64,000 nt of DNA. It comes from Gordionus sp. m RMFG-2023. Lineage: Eukaryota > Nematomorpha > Gordioida > Chordodea > Parachordodidae. The translations under genes and the position numbers were made by a program. The DNA is taken from NCBI RefSeq assembly GCF_954871325.1, contig NC_088776.1:16306052-16370051 (forward strand), in the 5' to 3' direction. This document shows, piece after piece, positions 46,300 to 57,890 of the stretch. Numbering within the stretch: the first letter of the stretch is position 1; each line of letters opens with the position of its first letter. The notes under the pieces are model-generated. The model searched no databases and had not been told where the DNA came from. It worked only from the letters and a program-made list of their open reading frames with translations.

Positions 46300-48240
46300 A
46301 TTCGTGTTTATGAAAAAATTATATAAATATAATTAATATTGTATTTTATATTCTATTGTATATATTTTTATTTAAATCAAATTTTAAAAATAAATTTATT
46401 TCTACTAGCACTTCACCCCCATTTAGTATATATATATATATAAATATATGCATGTTTCTTTCACGTGGACAAAGCCGCGAAATCAAAATAAAATATTTTT
46501 TTAAAACCAAGCTTAATAAGCTGACATTAAAATTAATAAAAAAGAAAAACTATTGACGATAGTATATTTATAACTAAGAAATGAAAAATAAATAAAATAA
46601 AACATTTGCAATTTATAAAAAAAATTAAATCAATTTATATAGTTTATTTTATTTAATTAAAGTTAAATAACTTTTTAAATAAATGTGTTATTTATTATAA
46701 TTAATTTTACAAACAAAAAAGAAAAAAGAGAATAAAATAAAGCTTTGAATTATTAATTTAGAAGGTATAATAATATTAATTTAATTTAAGATTAGATATG
46801 AGATTTATTTTATCTTACTTTACATATATCTGTTCTGAACCCCGTGTCTAGATTCCGGAATAAAAAATTTAATATATAAAAATAATATGAACCTCGGGTC
46901 TGAACCCCGGGTCGGCCTGAGCACAAAATTTGGTCGTAAATTTTACGACCAAGCAAATTAACAACACTATGATATAGATCGAATTTCCTTTTTGATATAT
47001 CATATCGTATGTGAGTTAAAGAGGCTGTGTGTGAAATATATTAAATAAAAAACTAGTAATTACCTCAATTATATGGATCTTGTTTTGTTATTTGGTTTGA
47101 AGAACCATTTAAAAAATAATTATTTAAGTTAAATTACAGGAAGTTTTTAAAAAATAACAAAAATTTTCTCAACAATTTCTTAAGTTTTTAATAGTCATTT
47201 ATTTTAATAAATAAAATCGAAATCCATATTTTTTTAATAATAATAATTAATTAATCATTCTGCATATTGTTATTTTTATGCACCATTCTGTTTATAAAAG
47301 TTTGCGATAATCTCTTCAGAATCTTTTTTTAGTGAATTTGGTGATATTAATTAACTTGACAGTTAACATAGCCGTAAACGTAAATTGATTTCTGATAAAT
47401 AAGTAAATTTTGGTATTTCCAATAATAAATCTTCGATTTATTAATGTTAAATATTGTTTAAAATTTTATTCAAATTTCATATTATATATGTTTATTATTT
47501 ATTATATATAGATTAATGTTACTTATTTATATAAAAGTTATTTAACAATAAAAATATTTTATATACTTTTAGAATTGCAATAGAATTGAATAAAAACTAT
47601 AACTGATCATTATAATATATTTAAATAAATGACATAAAAATTAGATATGATATCGGATCGGTAATCGGTCGATATCAATTTAATATCGGATCGGATAGGC
47701 CTCCAAAAAGTGATATCGGTATACACCTACTTAAAACCCAAATTTATTAGTTATACCTTTAAAACCCGTGGTGATCCTGGATAGTTGACATCCCTTTAAA
47801 AATTATGACATATATATTATTGGGAATATAAACTTTAATATAATAAAGAAAAACTTATTATTGGCCATTATTTTATCACAAATTATAAATTTACATTTCT
47901 TTTTATTATTTATACATGCATGAATGACGTTGAATTTTTATATTGGTCCTCCTCTCCACATTAAATTACAATATCAATATGTGTTAAAATAAAATTTTAC
48001 TTTTTTATTTTTATTCCGTCATGCATGGGCTACTCTTTTTGAATATTTATTACATATATTTTTATTTTACCATATAAATTTTTTATCAAAAGAAAAAAAA
48101 TGGTAAGAAAATAATAATAAAAAAAGCTTTATTTATTAATTTAGAATGAATAAGATAAGAAGAATAAGATTTAATTTAAGATTAGAAAATGAAATATTTT
48201 TTTTTACTTTTCATTTATCCGAGCCCAACCCCAAGGTGTA
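46300..48240. other. Non-coding interior and right arm of the hAT elements
   Basis: AT-rich DNA downstream of the transposase. 46690-46860 and 48080-48230 are related right-arm sequences (ATTAATTTAGAA and TTTAATTTAAGATTAGA). 46975-47215 repeats 42120-42365. 47205-47725 repeats 30085-30680. Confidence 0.65.
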
Positions 48241-48246
48241 AGTCTG

Positions 48247-48845
48247 GACCCCTGGTCTGAACCCCTGGTCTTAACCCCGGGTCTGAACCCCGGGTCTGGA
48301 CCCCGGGTCTGAACCCCTGGTCTGAACCCCGGGTCTGGACCCCGGGTCTGAACCCCGGGTCTGGACCCCGGGTCTGAACCCCGGGTCTGAACCCCGGGTC
48401 TGGACCCCGGGTCTGAACCCCGGGTCTGAACCCCGGGTCTGAACCCCGGGTCTGGACCCCGGGTCTGAACCCCGGGTCTGGACCCCGGGTCTGAACCCCG
48501 GGTCTGGACCCCGGGTCTGAACCCCGGGTCTGAACCCCGGGTCTGGACCCCGGGTCTGAACCCCGGGTCTGAACCCCGGGTCTGGACCCCGGGTCTGAAC
48601 CCCGGGTCTGAACCCCGGGTCTGAACCCCGGGTCTGGACCCCGGGTCTGAACCCCGGGTCTGGACCCCGGGTCTGAACCCCGGGTCTGAACCCCGGGTCT
48701 GGACCCCGGGTCTGAACCCCGGGTCTGAACCCCGGGTCTGAACCCCGGGTCTGGACCCCGGGTCTGAACCCCGGGTCTGAACCCCGGGTCTGGATCCCGG
48801 GTCCTGAACCCCGGGTCTGGACCCCGGGTCTGAACCCCGGGTCGG
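48247..48845 (-). repeat. GC-rich 13-bp minisatellite, right array, 46 units
   Basis: On the minus strand the unit is again CAGACCCGGGGTY. Counting gives 46 units with one extra base near 48800 and several degenerate units at the inner (left) end. In terminal-to-inner order C-type units are never adjacent; they are separated by one to three T-type units. The order differs from the left array. Confidence 0.95.
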
Positions 48846-48899
48846 CCTGAGCACGAAATTTGGTCGTAAATTTTACGACCAAGCAAATTAACAACACTA

Positions 48900-50060
48900 A
48901 CTCAATCCACTTAGAATATGCATCAACAACTAAAAAATACGACTTCTTGTTTAAGTCAAAGAAATCAACGGATACGCTCCCAAGGCTTTTCAGGTTTCGG
49001 CCAATAACTGCCTATCTCCTTCCGGGGCATAGCGGCAAATGAATTACATGGAATACAACTCCTTGTAATTTTTTCAATTCATTGCCCATTCCAGGCCACC
49101 ATACATACTCACGAGCTCATTTTATCTCGACCCTGATGTCCTGCATGCAACAAACGTATAATTTTACTCCGTAATTTACGGCTCTATTACCCCGCATCAA
49201 ACAATACGGATAATTCCTTTTCAATTTTTTTATAAACTTTACTATTATTTTTCCACGGTTCTTTTCCCGTCAAAAATAATTTTACTCGACTCAATTCCTT
49301 ATCCCTTAAGGTATTGCTTTTAAGATCCTCCCAATTCGTAGAACCACCCTTCAACATATGTGATAAAGAACAAATCAAGGCCCTTTCTTTATTCCCTATA
49401 ATATTTTTGTTAATATCAAGGTCATCCTCACTGAATTCCAACCTAGATAAAATATCAGGCAAACAATTTTCTTTGCCACGGCGATAACTATTTTCTACAT
49501 TGAAACTCCCCACCAGTAACAACCAACGTTGCAACCGGGGAGATAACATTAACTCTTTATTATCCTTCTTAAATAAATGAATTAACGGCTTATGATCCGT
49601 GTAAATTATAAATCTTTTACCGATCAAATACTCCCGACACTTGGTTAACCCAAAAATAACCGCTAAGGCTTCTTGTTCAATCACAGAATACCTAGTTTCA
49701 ACTTCATGAAAATTTATTGAAAAAAAATCAATTATATGTAACAATGCACCTCCAACACCCTAATTGGATGCATCCACGGCTAAAATTATTTCTAAATCAT
49801 TATTAAAACATACTAAAATAGGTTCTTCACCAATTTCCTTTTTCAAAATCATTTTGTTGTTCAAATTTCCACTCAAAATGAACCCCTTTTTTTAATAAAT
49901 CGTACAATGGAGATGCCACTTTTGCAAAATTCTTCACAAAATGATGATAATTCACCATGCCCAAAAAAGATTGTACTTGAGCTTTGTTACTTGGCTGATT
50001 CATATTAAATATCTTTATAAATTTTTATCAAGAAGCTTCACTTCAACCTCATTAATCTGA
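48900..50060 (-). pseudogene. Fossil integrase part 2, RNase H and RT end (inverted)
   Basis: Minus-strand motifs: the integrase region SYFLVVDAYSKWIE next to the hAT insertion, RNase H with TRYSVIEQEALAVIFGLTKC and YTDHKPLIHLF (49600-49740), and the RT C-terminal part up to about 50050. Part of the Ty3/Gypsy fossil; broken. Confidence 0.8.
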
Positions 50061-50089
50061 TGACCTAAATATATTACTTCAGTTGATAA

Positions 50090-53000
50090 AATTGTAATAA
50101 AATATCCTGTTGGGAGAATTATATGGACCCGTTTGTTTGATAACAAAGGGAAGAAATGGGAAAAAGGTCGTATAGTAGAAAACCTTGGTTCCAAATTAAA
50201 TGAAATTTTGCTAATAAGACATAAAGATCACGTAAGGTTAGGAGAAAGTAAGAAGGGATAAAGATAATATGGAACGTTACAAGAAACGTAAGAAATATCC
50301 TTTATAAGAATCGTAATAAATATTGTAGACGGCAAATTCGAATTTAGATCTTTATTAATCATTAATTTTTAAAAATAATATCAAATTCACAAAACGAAAA
50401 TCAATATTTATATCTATTTATTTATATATGAATTTTCTCAAAACTTTTACAAAAATTGAATAATGAATAATAAATCGGGAAATAATAATTATATAATCCT
50501 TATTTTTTCCCTTTTCTTATAATAATAATAATTATGGGCCAGTGACATTCCCTACACAAAAAAAAAGAATGGATTAATATACAAAAAAAAAATTATTCAA
50601 CATATTCAATCACTTAACATCATGGTTACATCAATAGCAAATCCTCCCAAAGATTTTCATCCGAATCCATTCTTGTCAGCGGTCTGGGCTCCACTATCAT
50701 GGGCGGTACCGGGCACACCATACTGGCCGCCCTGTGTTGTTCCATAACCGTTCGGATATTGATGATGTCCGTCCTGTCAATGCTTTCCTCCTTGTCTGTC
50801 AACCTTGATGTCAGCGGCACCGGTTGAAGATGAGCCTTTTTGGGCCCGCCGAGCGCACTATCCACGAATTCCCTAGCCAGTCTCTTTGCCACTCCTTTCT
50901 GGGTACTACGGGTATTATGATCTTGTTCCATCAACGGTCCCCAGTTCTTTCTGTAAAGGCCGGACATTGATTTCTCAAATGAGTCTCCGACTGACAGTTG
51001 AAACATCTCTTCTTTCTAATAAGCGAATTGCCCGACGTTGAAGGGGCCTCCATTGGGTGAACGTCCCCACTCCTATTAAAGTCCATGACTTTCGGAATCA
51101 AGGTAATTTGTAAGTAATGATCTTGCAAATGGATTAACTTTGATTGCGAGTGCATATTTTTAAAAAAAACTTTTTTTTTTCTTTTACAAAAAACAAATTT
51201 TTCTTTAAAACTAATTTATGTCCATTCCTTTTTTTCTTTGTTTCACAATTTAAAAAAACAACACATTTTAACCAAATATTTATTTATTTTATTTTCTCCT
51301 TTGTCTCCCACAATAAACTCATGATTTTCTACAATAACTCAATACAAATATTTATTGATCACAAATTCCCATATCCACTTGATCCTAACAACACAAACAT
51401 TCTCCCTTCCCTTAAATAATAAAAATTTACCATTCCCAACTTAACTCCTTCTTTACAACAACAAAATATCACTTTATATCTATTTACTATTATTTTCCTA
51501 ACTTACAACCATATTCACATCAAAGTGAACCGTCCGTAATCATAAACAAAATACAACTTTCCTTTTCTTCTCTCAGTGACCATTCATTACACATTTTTTT
51601 CTATTTTTTTCCTTTCTCTCCTAAAAAAACAACTGTCCGGTGTATACCATAATCATAAGCGATTCCCGTTATATCATTTAATTTATTACTATATTCCCAT
51701 CGCTCTATAATGAGAATACTCGAGTATATTAAACAATCAATAAACTAATAAAATACTTTCCTCCGATGGTCTTTATTACCATTTTCCCGAAAACATAAAT
51801 TACCAAAACATACCCAGTTGTTCGGTATTCAACTAATTATTAATTAACATAATCTTGTTTTGTACTCTACTAATTTTATCAATTTATGCAATCAATTAAA
51901 TAACTTTATTAATCTACGTAATCTTGTCTTGTACTCCCCTAATTTTATCAATTTACGCAATTAATTAAATAACCAAAGGAATCTCTTCCTTCAAGGGGGT
52001 ACACAAAAAAAAATCGCTTTTCCCATTCAATAACAACGAGACTCAATTATAATCCCGTATAATTATAGGATGTTGAGCTCTCCCACCGAAATATAATACT
52101 CCCTTTATTTTCCATACTTGTCAATGTTTCAATTAAGCATCTATTGATAATATTCCATTACATTAAAATATATCCCGTTAGCACTTAATCATAAATAAGC
52201 ATACCTCTATTTTTATAAATAGTATCTTTATTTACCCCTAATACTACGCGAGTATCGCTATCGGAGTATCCCAAAAGGATAAATATTCATTATTTATATT
52301 TAACATATTATGCTATATACTTATCACAATAATCTAAGATTCTGGAAAAAATAAGATAAGACTAATATTTAAGCATAATTCCATATTATCTTTATCCCTT
52401 CTTACTTTCTCCTAACCTTACGTGATCATTATGTCTGATCACCGTAATTCCATTTATTAGCAAAATTTCATTTAATTTGGAACCAAGGTTTTCTACTATA
52501 CGACCTTTTTCACATTTCTTCCCTTTGTTATCAAACAAAAGGCCCATATAATTCTCCCAACAGGATATTTTATTCCAATCTTATCAACTGAAGGTACACC
52601 AGCCCTGTCTTTGGATCTTAAGAAATCCAACGGCACTCTAGTCCTTCTTTCCAAAAATAACTCCTTAGGCCGATGGGAATATAGTAATAAATTAAATGGT
52701 ATAACGAGGGAATCGTTTATGATTATGTTATACACCGGGCAGTTGTTTTTTAGGAGAGAAAGGAAAAAAAAATTTGTGTAATGAATGGTCACTGAGAGAA
52801 GAAAAGGAAAGTTGTATTTTGTTTATGATTACGGACGGTTCACTTTGATGTGAATATGGTTGTAAGGTAGGAAAATAATAATAAATAATAGTAAATAGAT
52901 ATATAGTGATATTTTGTTGTTGTAAAGAAGGAAGTTGGGAATGGTAAATGTTTATTATTTAAGGGAAGGGAGAATGTTTGTGTTGTTAGGATCACGTGGG

Positions 53001-53860
53001 TATGGGAATTTGTGATTAATAAATATTTGTATTGAGTTATTGTAGAAAATCATGAGTTTATTATGGGAGACAAAGGGCAAAATAAAATAAATAAATATTT
53101 GGTTAAAATGTGTTGTTTTTTTAAATTGTGAAACAAAGAAAAAAAGAATGGACATAAAAAAAATTTTTGTGTAAAGGAAAAAGAAAAATTTGTTTAAAAT
53201 TTTGTTTTTTGTAAAAGAAAAGTTTTTTTTTTAAAAAATGCACTCGCAATCAAAGTTAATTCATTTGCAAGATCATTGCTTACAAATTACCTTGATTCCA
53301 AAAGTCATGGACTTAAATAGCAGTTCACCAAATGGAGGCCCCTTCAAGTCGGGCAATTCGCTTATTAGAAAGAAGAGATGTTTCAAGTGTCAGTCGGAGA
53401 CTCATTTGAGAAATCAATGTCCGGCCTTGAACAGAAAGAACTGGGAATCTTTGATGGAACAAGATCATAATACCCGTAGTACCCAGAAAGGAATGGCAAA
53501 GAGACTGGCGAGGGAATTCGTGGATAGTGCGCTCGGCGGGCCCAAAAAGGCTAATCCGCAACCGGTGCCGCTGACATCAAGGTTGACAGACAAGAAGGCA
53601 AGCATTGACAGGACGGACATCATTAATATCCGCACGGTAATGGAACGACACAGGGCGGCCAATGTGGTGCGCCCGGTACCGCCCATGATAGTGGAGCCCA
53701 GACCGCTGACAAGAACGGATTCGGATGAAAATCTTTGGGAGGATTTGCTATTGATATAACCATGATGTTAGGTGATTGAATATGTTGAATAATATATTTT
53801 TTTGTATATTAATCGATTCTTTTTTTTGTGTAGGAGAATGTCACTGGCCCATAAAGGGGT
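50090..53860. repeat. Inverted duplication within the LTR fossil, with gag-like frames in both arms
   Basis: Left part 50090-51700 and right part 52370-53860 are largely inverted copies. Each carries a gag-like frame with a CCHC knuckle (CFKCQSETHLRNQCP in the right arm, plus strand 53238-53759; a minus-strand counterpart at 50626-51155) and a pol-end segment (IKYPVGRIIW). An incomplete inverted LTR lies at about 50277-50530. About 51700-52370 is AT-rich spacer. Part of the broken Ty3/Gypsy complex. Confidence 0.75.
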
Positions 53861-53874
53861 GACATGTCCTAGTA

Positions 53875-54236
53875 TATTATGCATTAAAAACATGTATTCG
53901 CAATTTATTTTGGTTAAACATCAATCAGATGTATTGTATATATCTATTGTATATATCTGATTGGTGGAGGATTATTATTATTATATGAAAAGGGAAAAAA
54001 TAAGGATTATATAATAATTTTTTCCCGATTTATTATTCATTATTCAATTTTTGTAAAAGTTTTGAGAAAATTCATATATAAATAAAGATATAAATTTTAA
54101 TTTTAAAAAATATTGATTTTCGTTTTGTGAATTTGAAATTATTTTTATAAATTAATGATTAATAAAGATCTAAATTCGTGTCGTCTACAATATTTATTAC
54201 GATTCTTATAAAGGATATTTCTTACGATTCTTGTAA
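53875..54236 (+). repeat. LTR (right copy)
   Basis: Same orientation as 36711-37075 and nearly the same length. Preceded by a purine-rich AAAGGGGTGACA and followed by ATAAC. Confidence 0.85.
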
Positions 54237-54241
54237 ATAAC

Positions 54242-54784
54242 AATCTAAATTTATCTTAAAATAAAGGAAGTCTAAAATTTAATTCTATGATGGTTAATGA
54301 CAATCACTAGGGTTGCACCGATCCGAATTTACCCACCAGGCCCGATTTTAACATCACCCTGGGGGGGGGGGGGTAGACAAAAAATTTTTAAACATCAAAA
54401 AACGAATATTTGACATAAAATTATTTTATTTAAAAAATGGCACATAATATACAGAAAGATATAATTATGATCAAATATGTTTATAAAATTAGATGGAAGA
54501 TTAGTATTGACTTAAGTTGATTTAATGATTTTACAAATATTATGTAATAACGTTGATTTAATTTAATTGTGTTTGTATAATACTTATTAGGGATTTAATT
54601 AAAATATATGCGATTAAGAAAATATTTATAACTTACATTACAATTGATTAAAATCAATGATTGAGCAGTGTAAAACTACTAAAAATAAATAGCAATATTG
54701 AGATGTATTTTAAATGCCTTAAAAACATTTCCAAAGTTAATAGTTTCTATATGTTTTTTTCATGTTCTAATAAAACTAAGTTAC
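54242..54784. other. AT-rich spacer with a poly-G tract
   Basis: No gene seen. A GTTGCACCGATCCGAATTTA motif at about 54305 resembles the ends of the element at 27617-30680. A 13-base G tract lies at about 54361-54373. Confidence 0.4.
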
Positions 54785-54788
54785 CCTT

Positions 54789-57342
54789 GGGTCATTCCAC
54801 GTCAAATCGACCAAAAAAACGCGATTTTCGGACGACCATCTTTAAAATAAACGAAACTTGGCATGATAGTTATTTATTTTGTATATTTTTGTAAATTCTA
54901 AATTTTAGAGTGCTAGCTCAACCAAATCCAAAGATATACGCCTTCAAAGTAGAGAATCGCATAATGCGTGATTTCTTAAATCTTGTTTTTCTTAAAAAAT
55001 ACTTAAGATAAAATTACAAATAATATATCATTTTATAGCCCTTAAAATTTTACATTGGAAAATATTTAAAAAAAATTAAAAAATTTTAAGTGTTTTTGTA
55101 TTTCCGGTAAAAATAAAAAATTAACATTCCTGGGAAGGGATATTGGTGTTGATACTCTCTAAAAATGTTTATTACCTTTATATTAAACTATTTAATGAAA
55201 AATCTCGATAGCCATTTTTGTTTTTTAAATTTTATTAAAATATTTATTATTTTTATAAATAAAAAAGGATAATATAGATGGCGTTATATTAATTTTAATA
55301 ATAATATATTTAATTTAATAAAAATATGTTTTATATCGGTATTAAAATCAAAAAAAATCGATTAAATATAACCAGTATGATGTCTTGGGGTAATAAATAA
55401 GGAAGCGGCCCATACGGATATGGTTATTAGGACGCTATATTTTAAAATAAACATATAAAATTTCATATGCAAACAATTATAAAATAAAATACCTCTTGTT
55501 TTAATCTTATCCCATTTTTCACTTATTAATAGAATTTCCTGAAGCGATAATTTATAGGTACGTCCTGTCACTGTTATAGGATCTACTATCGTTATTATTT
55601 GATTCATGGGCAACCATATCTTTTCCTCAATTGTGGGACAAAAGAAGGATGGTGATGGTCCATGGGGATGTAATAAGAAAATATATATCTCCTCAGTATT
55701 TTCATTCTTTTTCAGTACTGTGGCAAACCACCAAAAATCGTCATAAACACATGTTACGAATCCTTTAATATCAGCAAAACACAAATTATCGGCAAAAGAC
55801 AAATCGGCATTTGAGATATTATCAATTTGAAAGTTTGCATATGAATATATTTTTGATTTAAGTTTACTTAAACTCAAAGGAAAAACAGCATGTATTTCCC
55901 GAGTTCGTGGAATGGGACGAGCTAAATTGAATCTTTCTCGTAGTTTAATCTCTTCTAAATTGTATTGTTCGTTGGTTATATACGTAAAATTTACTGATGG
56001 CATATTTTGTTTTGCAAACTGATATAAATCAACTGGTGTTAAAATGTGTCCAGAACTGGTGCGCTGAAGGCTTGAACGTGCTGCTAATCATTTTAATGTT
56101 CCGCCAAGGCCGTCACATGGACCTTTTCCATGAGATGTAGCTGAAAAATGCCATTCAGCTACTACACCAAAATCTGATTCATGATAACACAGATTTATGA
56201 AATTTTTTGTTTTTATATTGAGCAGCCGATCCGTCAGAGCAGTAATAGATTTTACATGGCTTTTTGTTAAAATGATTGGTCAAAAATTTTATCATTTCAG
56301 TCTGGTATAAATGTACTGCAATAACATCATGTTGAAGTGACTCTGATATTACCACATAATTAAGGTTTTCTATATTGTTATTATTATTATAATATGCTAT
56401 CATAGAATGGATAGTGGCCTGATTATTATTCCAGTGAAATCCTTGAACAGCGTCTTGGATTACAAAGGCATAATTTTCAGAGAAATCACAAATTATCATA
56501 AATTCATTTTGTTGTAAAAAATGTTTAAGTTTTGAAATATATGATGATTGATTGGTAGCGATGTTAGGAATAAAAAAATAAAATAAGATGATAAAATCTT
56601 TAATTTCAAATAATAACGATAGTAGATCCAGAAGTGTGAAATATATACAAATTACGGCCTCAGGAATTTCTATTTAAGCGCAAAATGGATTGCGATAAAT
56701 AGATATATTTTTATAATAGCTTGAATATAATTTTAAAGTATCTTTATATGGGCCGCTTCCTCATTTATTGCCCCAGGACATCATACTGGTTATACTTAAT
56801 CGATTTCTTTTGATTTTAATACCTTAAATAAATAAAAATAAATAAAATAAACGCCATCTATATTATCCTTTTTTATTTACAAAAATAATAAAAATTTTAA
56901 TAAAATTAAAAAAACAAAAATGGCTATCGAGATTTTTCATTAAATAGTTTAATATAAAGGTAATAAACATTTTTAGAGAGTATCAACACCAAAAAAAAAT
57001 CCCTTCCCAGGAATGTTAATTTTTTATTTTTACCGGAAATACAAAAACACTTTAAAATTTTTAACTTTTTTTCAATATTTTCCAATGTAAAATTTTAAGG
57101 GCTATAAAGTGATATATTATTTGTAATTCTATCTTAAGTATTTTTTAAGAAAAACAAGATATAAGAAATCACGCATTACGCGATTCTCTACTTTGAAGGC
57201 GTATATCTTTGGATCTGGTTGAGCTGGGGCTCTAAAATTTGGATTTTATTAACATTAACAACATAAATAACTAACATGCCAAGTTTCATTCATTTTTGAG
57301 ATGGTCGGCCGAATCACTGGTCGATTTGTCATGGAATTACCC
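54789..57342 (-). mobile_element. DNA transposon with ~0.6-kb inverted repeats and CCTT duplication
   Basis: Arms 54789-55413 and 56752-57342 are inverted copies over roughly 600 bp, starting GGGTCATTCCACGTCAAATC on the left and GGGTAATTCCATGACAAATC from the right. CCTT flanks both sides (54785-54788 and 57343-57346). Between the arms a minus-strand transposase-like frame remains. A 4-bp duplication with GGGT-starting ends would fit a Sola-like element, but I do not assert the superfamily. Confidence 0.85.
55362..56560 (-). pseudogene. Transposase-like protein (CDFSENY family) of the long-TIR element
   Basis: Reading from 56560 downward: SSYISKLKHFLQQNEFMI, CDFSENYAFVIQD, GFHWNNNQATIH, SDGSAAQYKN, then FGVVAEWHFSATSHGKGPCD, then LPSL- and FWWFATVLKK-type sequence to a stop near 55362, inside the left inverted repeat. 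I remember CDFSENY, SDGAAxQYKN and HGKGPCDGxGG blocks from uncharacterised invertebrate transposon proteins. The conserved D residues suggest a DDE enzyme. There is one frame change in an A-run at about 56201-56208 and one TGA (56088-56090) where relatives have Arg. The N-terminal part is missing beyond 56560. Not functional as it stands. Confidence 0.75.
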
Positions 57343-57346
57343 CCTT

Positions 57347-57890
57347 TCTTATATCACTATCGAACATTTATCTGATTTAATAATTAACTTTAATGATGAA
57401 AAAGTTGAGTCACAACTCGATGGGATGATATAAACTGATGCAGAATATTAAAAAACATTTGGAAATGCATTTTTGTATGAGTATAAAAATTTGACAAAAT
57501 ATGATGTTTTGTAATTTTCTAAAAAAGGTTCAATTTATTTATGCGTAGAAAATCCATTGTTTAAATTATAAATCCTACAAGGAAAGCAAAAATTGCACAG
57601 CTATTCAATATTCGTATATATAAAACTTTAAAGAAAATCTTATTCCATTAGTATCAGTCTCTTTGAGTGATGTGGCCTATTTAGTAACGCCTGATTTAGG
57701 TCAGTTGGTTCTAAAAAATATTTGAAGTTAGAATAACTAAAAGATCTAACCTAATTTTTGAAAACTCAGGCTCATTTTCCTTATTCTGAATCTTGGCACC
57801 TTTATCATTTTCATATACCAAATTAACTACATTTTCTCCTTGTTCCTCATTACCTTATGGAGTGTGGTTGGTGCTATTAGGCATTACAGC
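57347..57890. other. No gene recognised
   Basis: Some plus-strand stretches (about 57480-57580) look weakly protein-like but are interrupted by stops; no family recognised. Confidence 0.3.

Larger units (their letters stand above)
41249..46971 (+). mobile_element. Inner hAT element carrying the transposase gene
   Basis: The left end GTGTTGTTTAATTGGTTGG (about 41249) and the right end TTAACAACACTA (to 46971) are family termini. The flanks CGATATGG and TGATATAG agree at 6 of 8 positions, suggesting an older, worn target duplication. It includes short CAGACCCGGGG-type remnants near the right end and the four-exon transposase. It sits inside the 40154-48899 element. The exact left terminus is uncertain. 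Confidence 0.6.
40154..48899. mobile_element. 8.7-kb hAT element with inverted 13-bp arrays at both ends
   Basis: The left end is TAGTGTTGTTAATTGG and the right end AAATTAACAACACTA. The exact 8-bp duplication ACTCAATC precedes the left end (40146-40153) and follows the right end (48900-48907), as expected for hAT. The insertion lies in the integrase region of the Ty3/Gypsy fossil. Each end carries, just inside, a 46-unit 13-bp array in opposite orientation. The interior contains a second member of the same family (41249-46971) with a transposase gene, flanked by duplicated internal sequence (42120-42365 and 46975-47215). Confidence 0.85.
36711..54236 (+). mobile_element. Ty3/Gypsy LTR retroelement fossil, 17.5 kb, rearranged and invaded
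   Basis: Two same-orientation long terminal repeats (36711-37075 and 53875-54236) are flanked by the 5-bp duplication ATAAC (36706-36710 and 54237-54241). Recognisable parts are a nucleic-acid-binding gag region with zinc knuckles, an aspartic protease (LFDTGAS), a Ty3/Gypsy reverse transcriptase, RNase H and integrase. Some parts are present in opposite orientation, so the interior is rearranged and includes at least one inverted partial copy. The integrase region is split by the hAT element at 40154-48899. The element is broken, with numerous breaks. The two terminal repeats look close to identical by eye, which suggests a fairly recent insertion in evolutionary terms. It lies upstream of the first visible copine exon, probably in a copine intron. 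Confidence 0.85.

Noticed and set aside
48204-48897. Three overlapping minus-strand frames of the same repeat peptide
   Set aside because: Same reason: all frames are open because of the 13-bp array.
51144-51419. 91-aa plus-strand frame and its counterpart at 52955-53155
   Set aside because: Phe/Lys-rich low-complexity frames in the inverted arms of the LTR fossil, without protein similarity.
53325-53686. Minus-strand frames opposite the gag-like sequence
   Set aside because: Shadows of the plus-strand gag-like frame with its CCHC knuckle.
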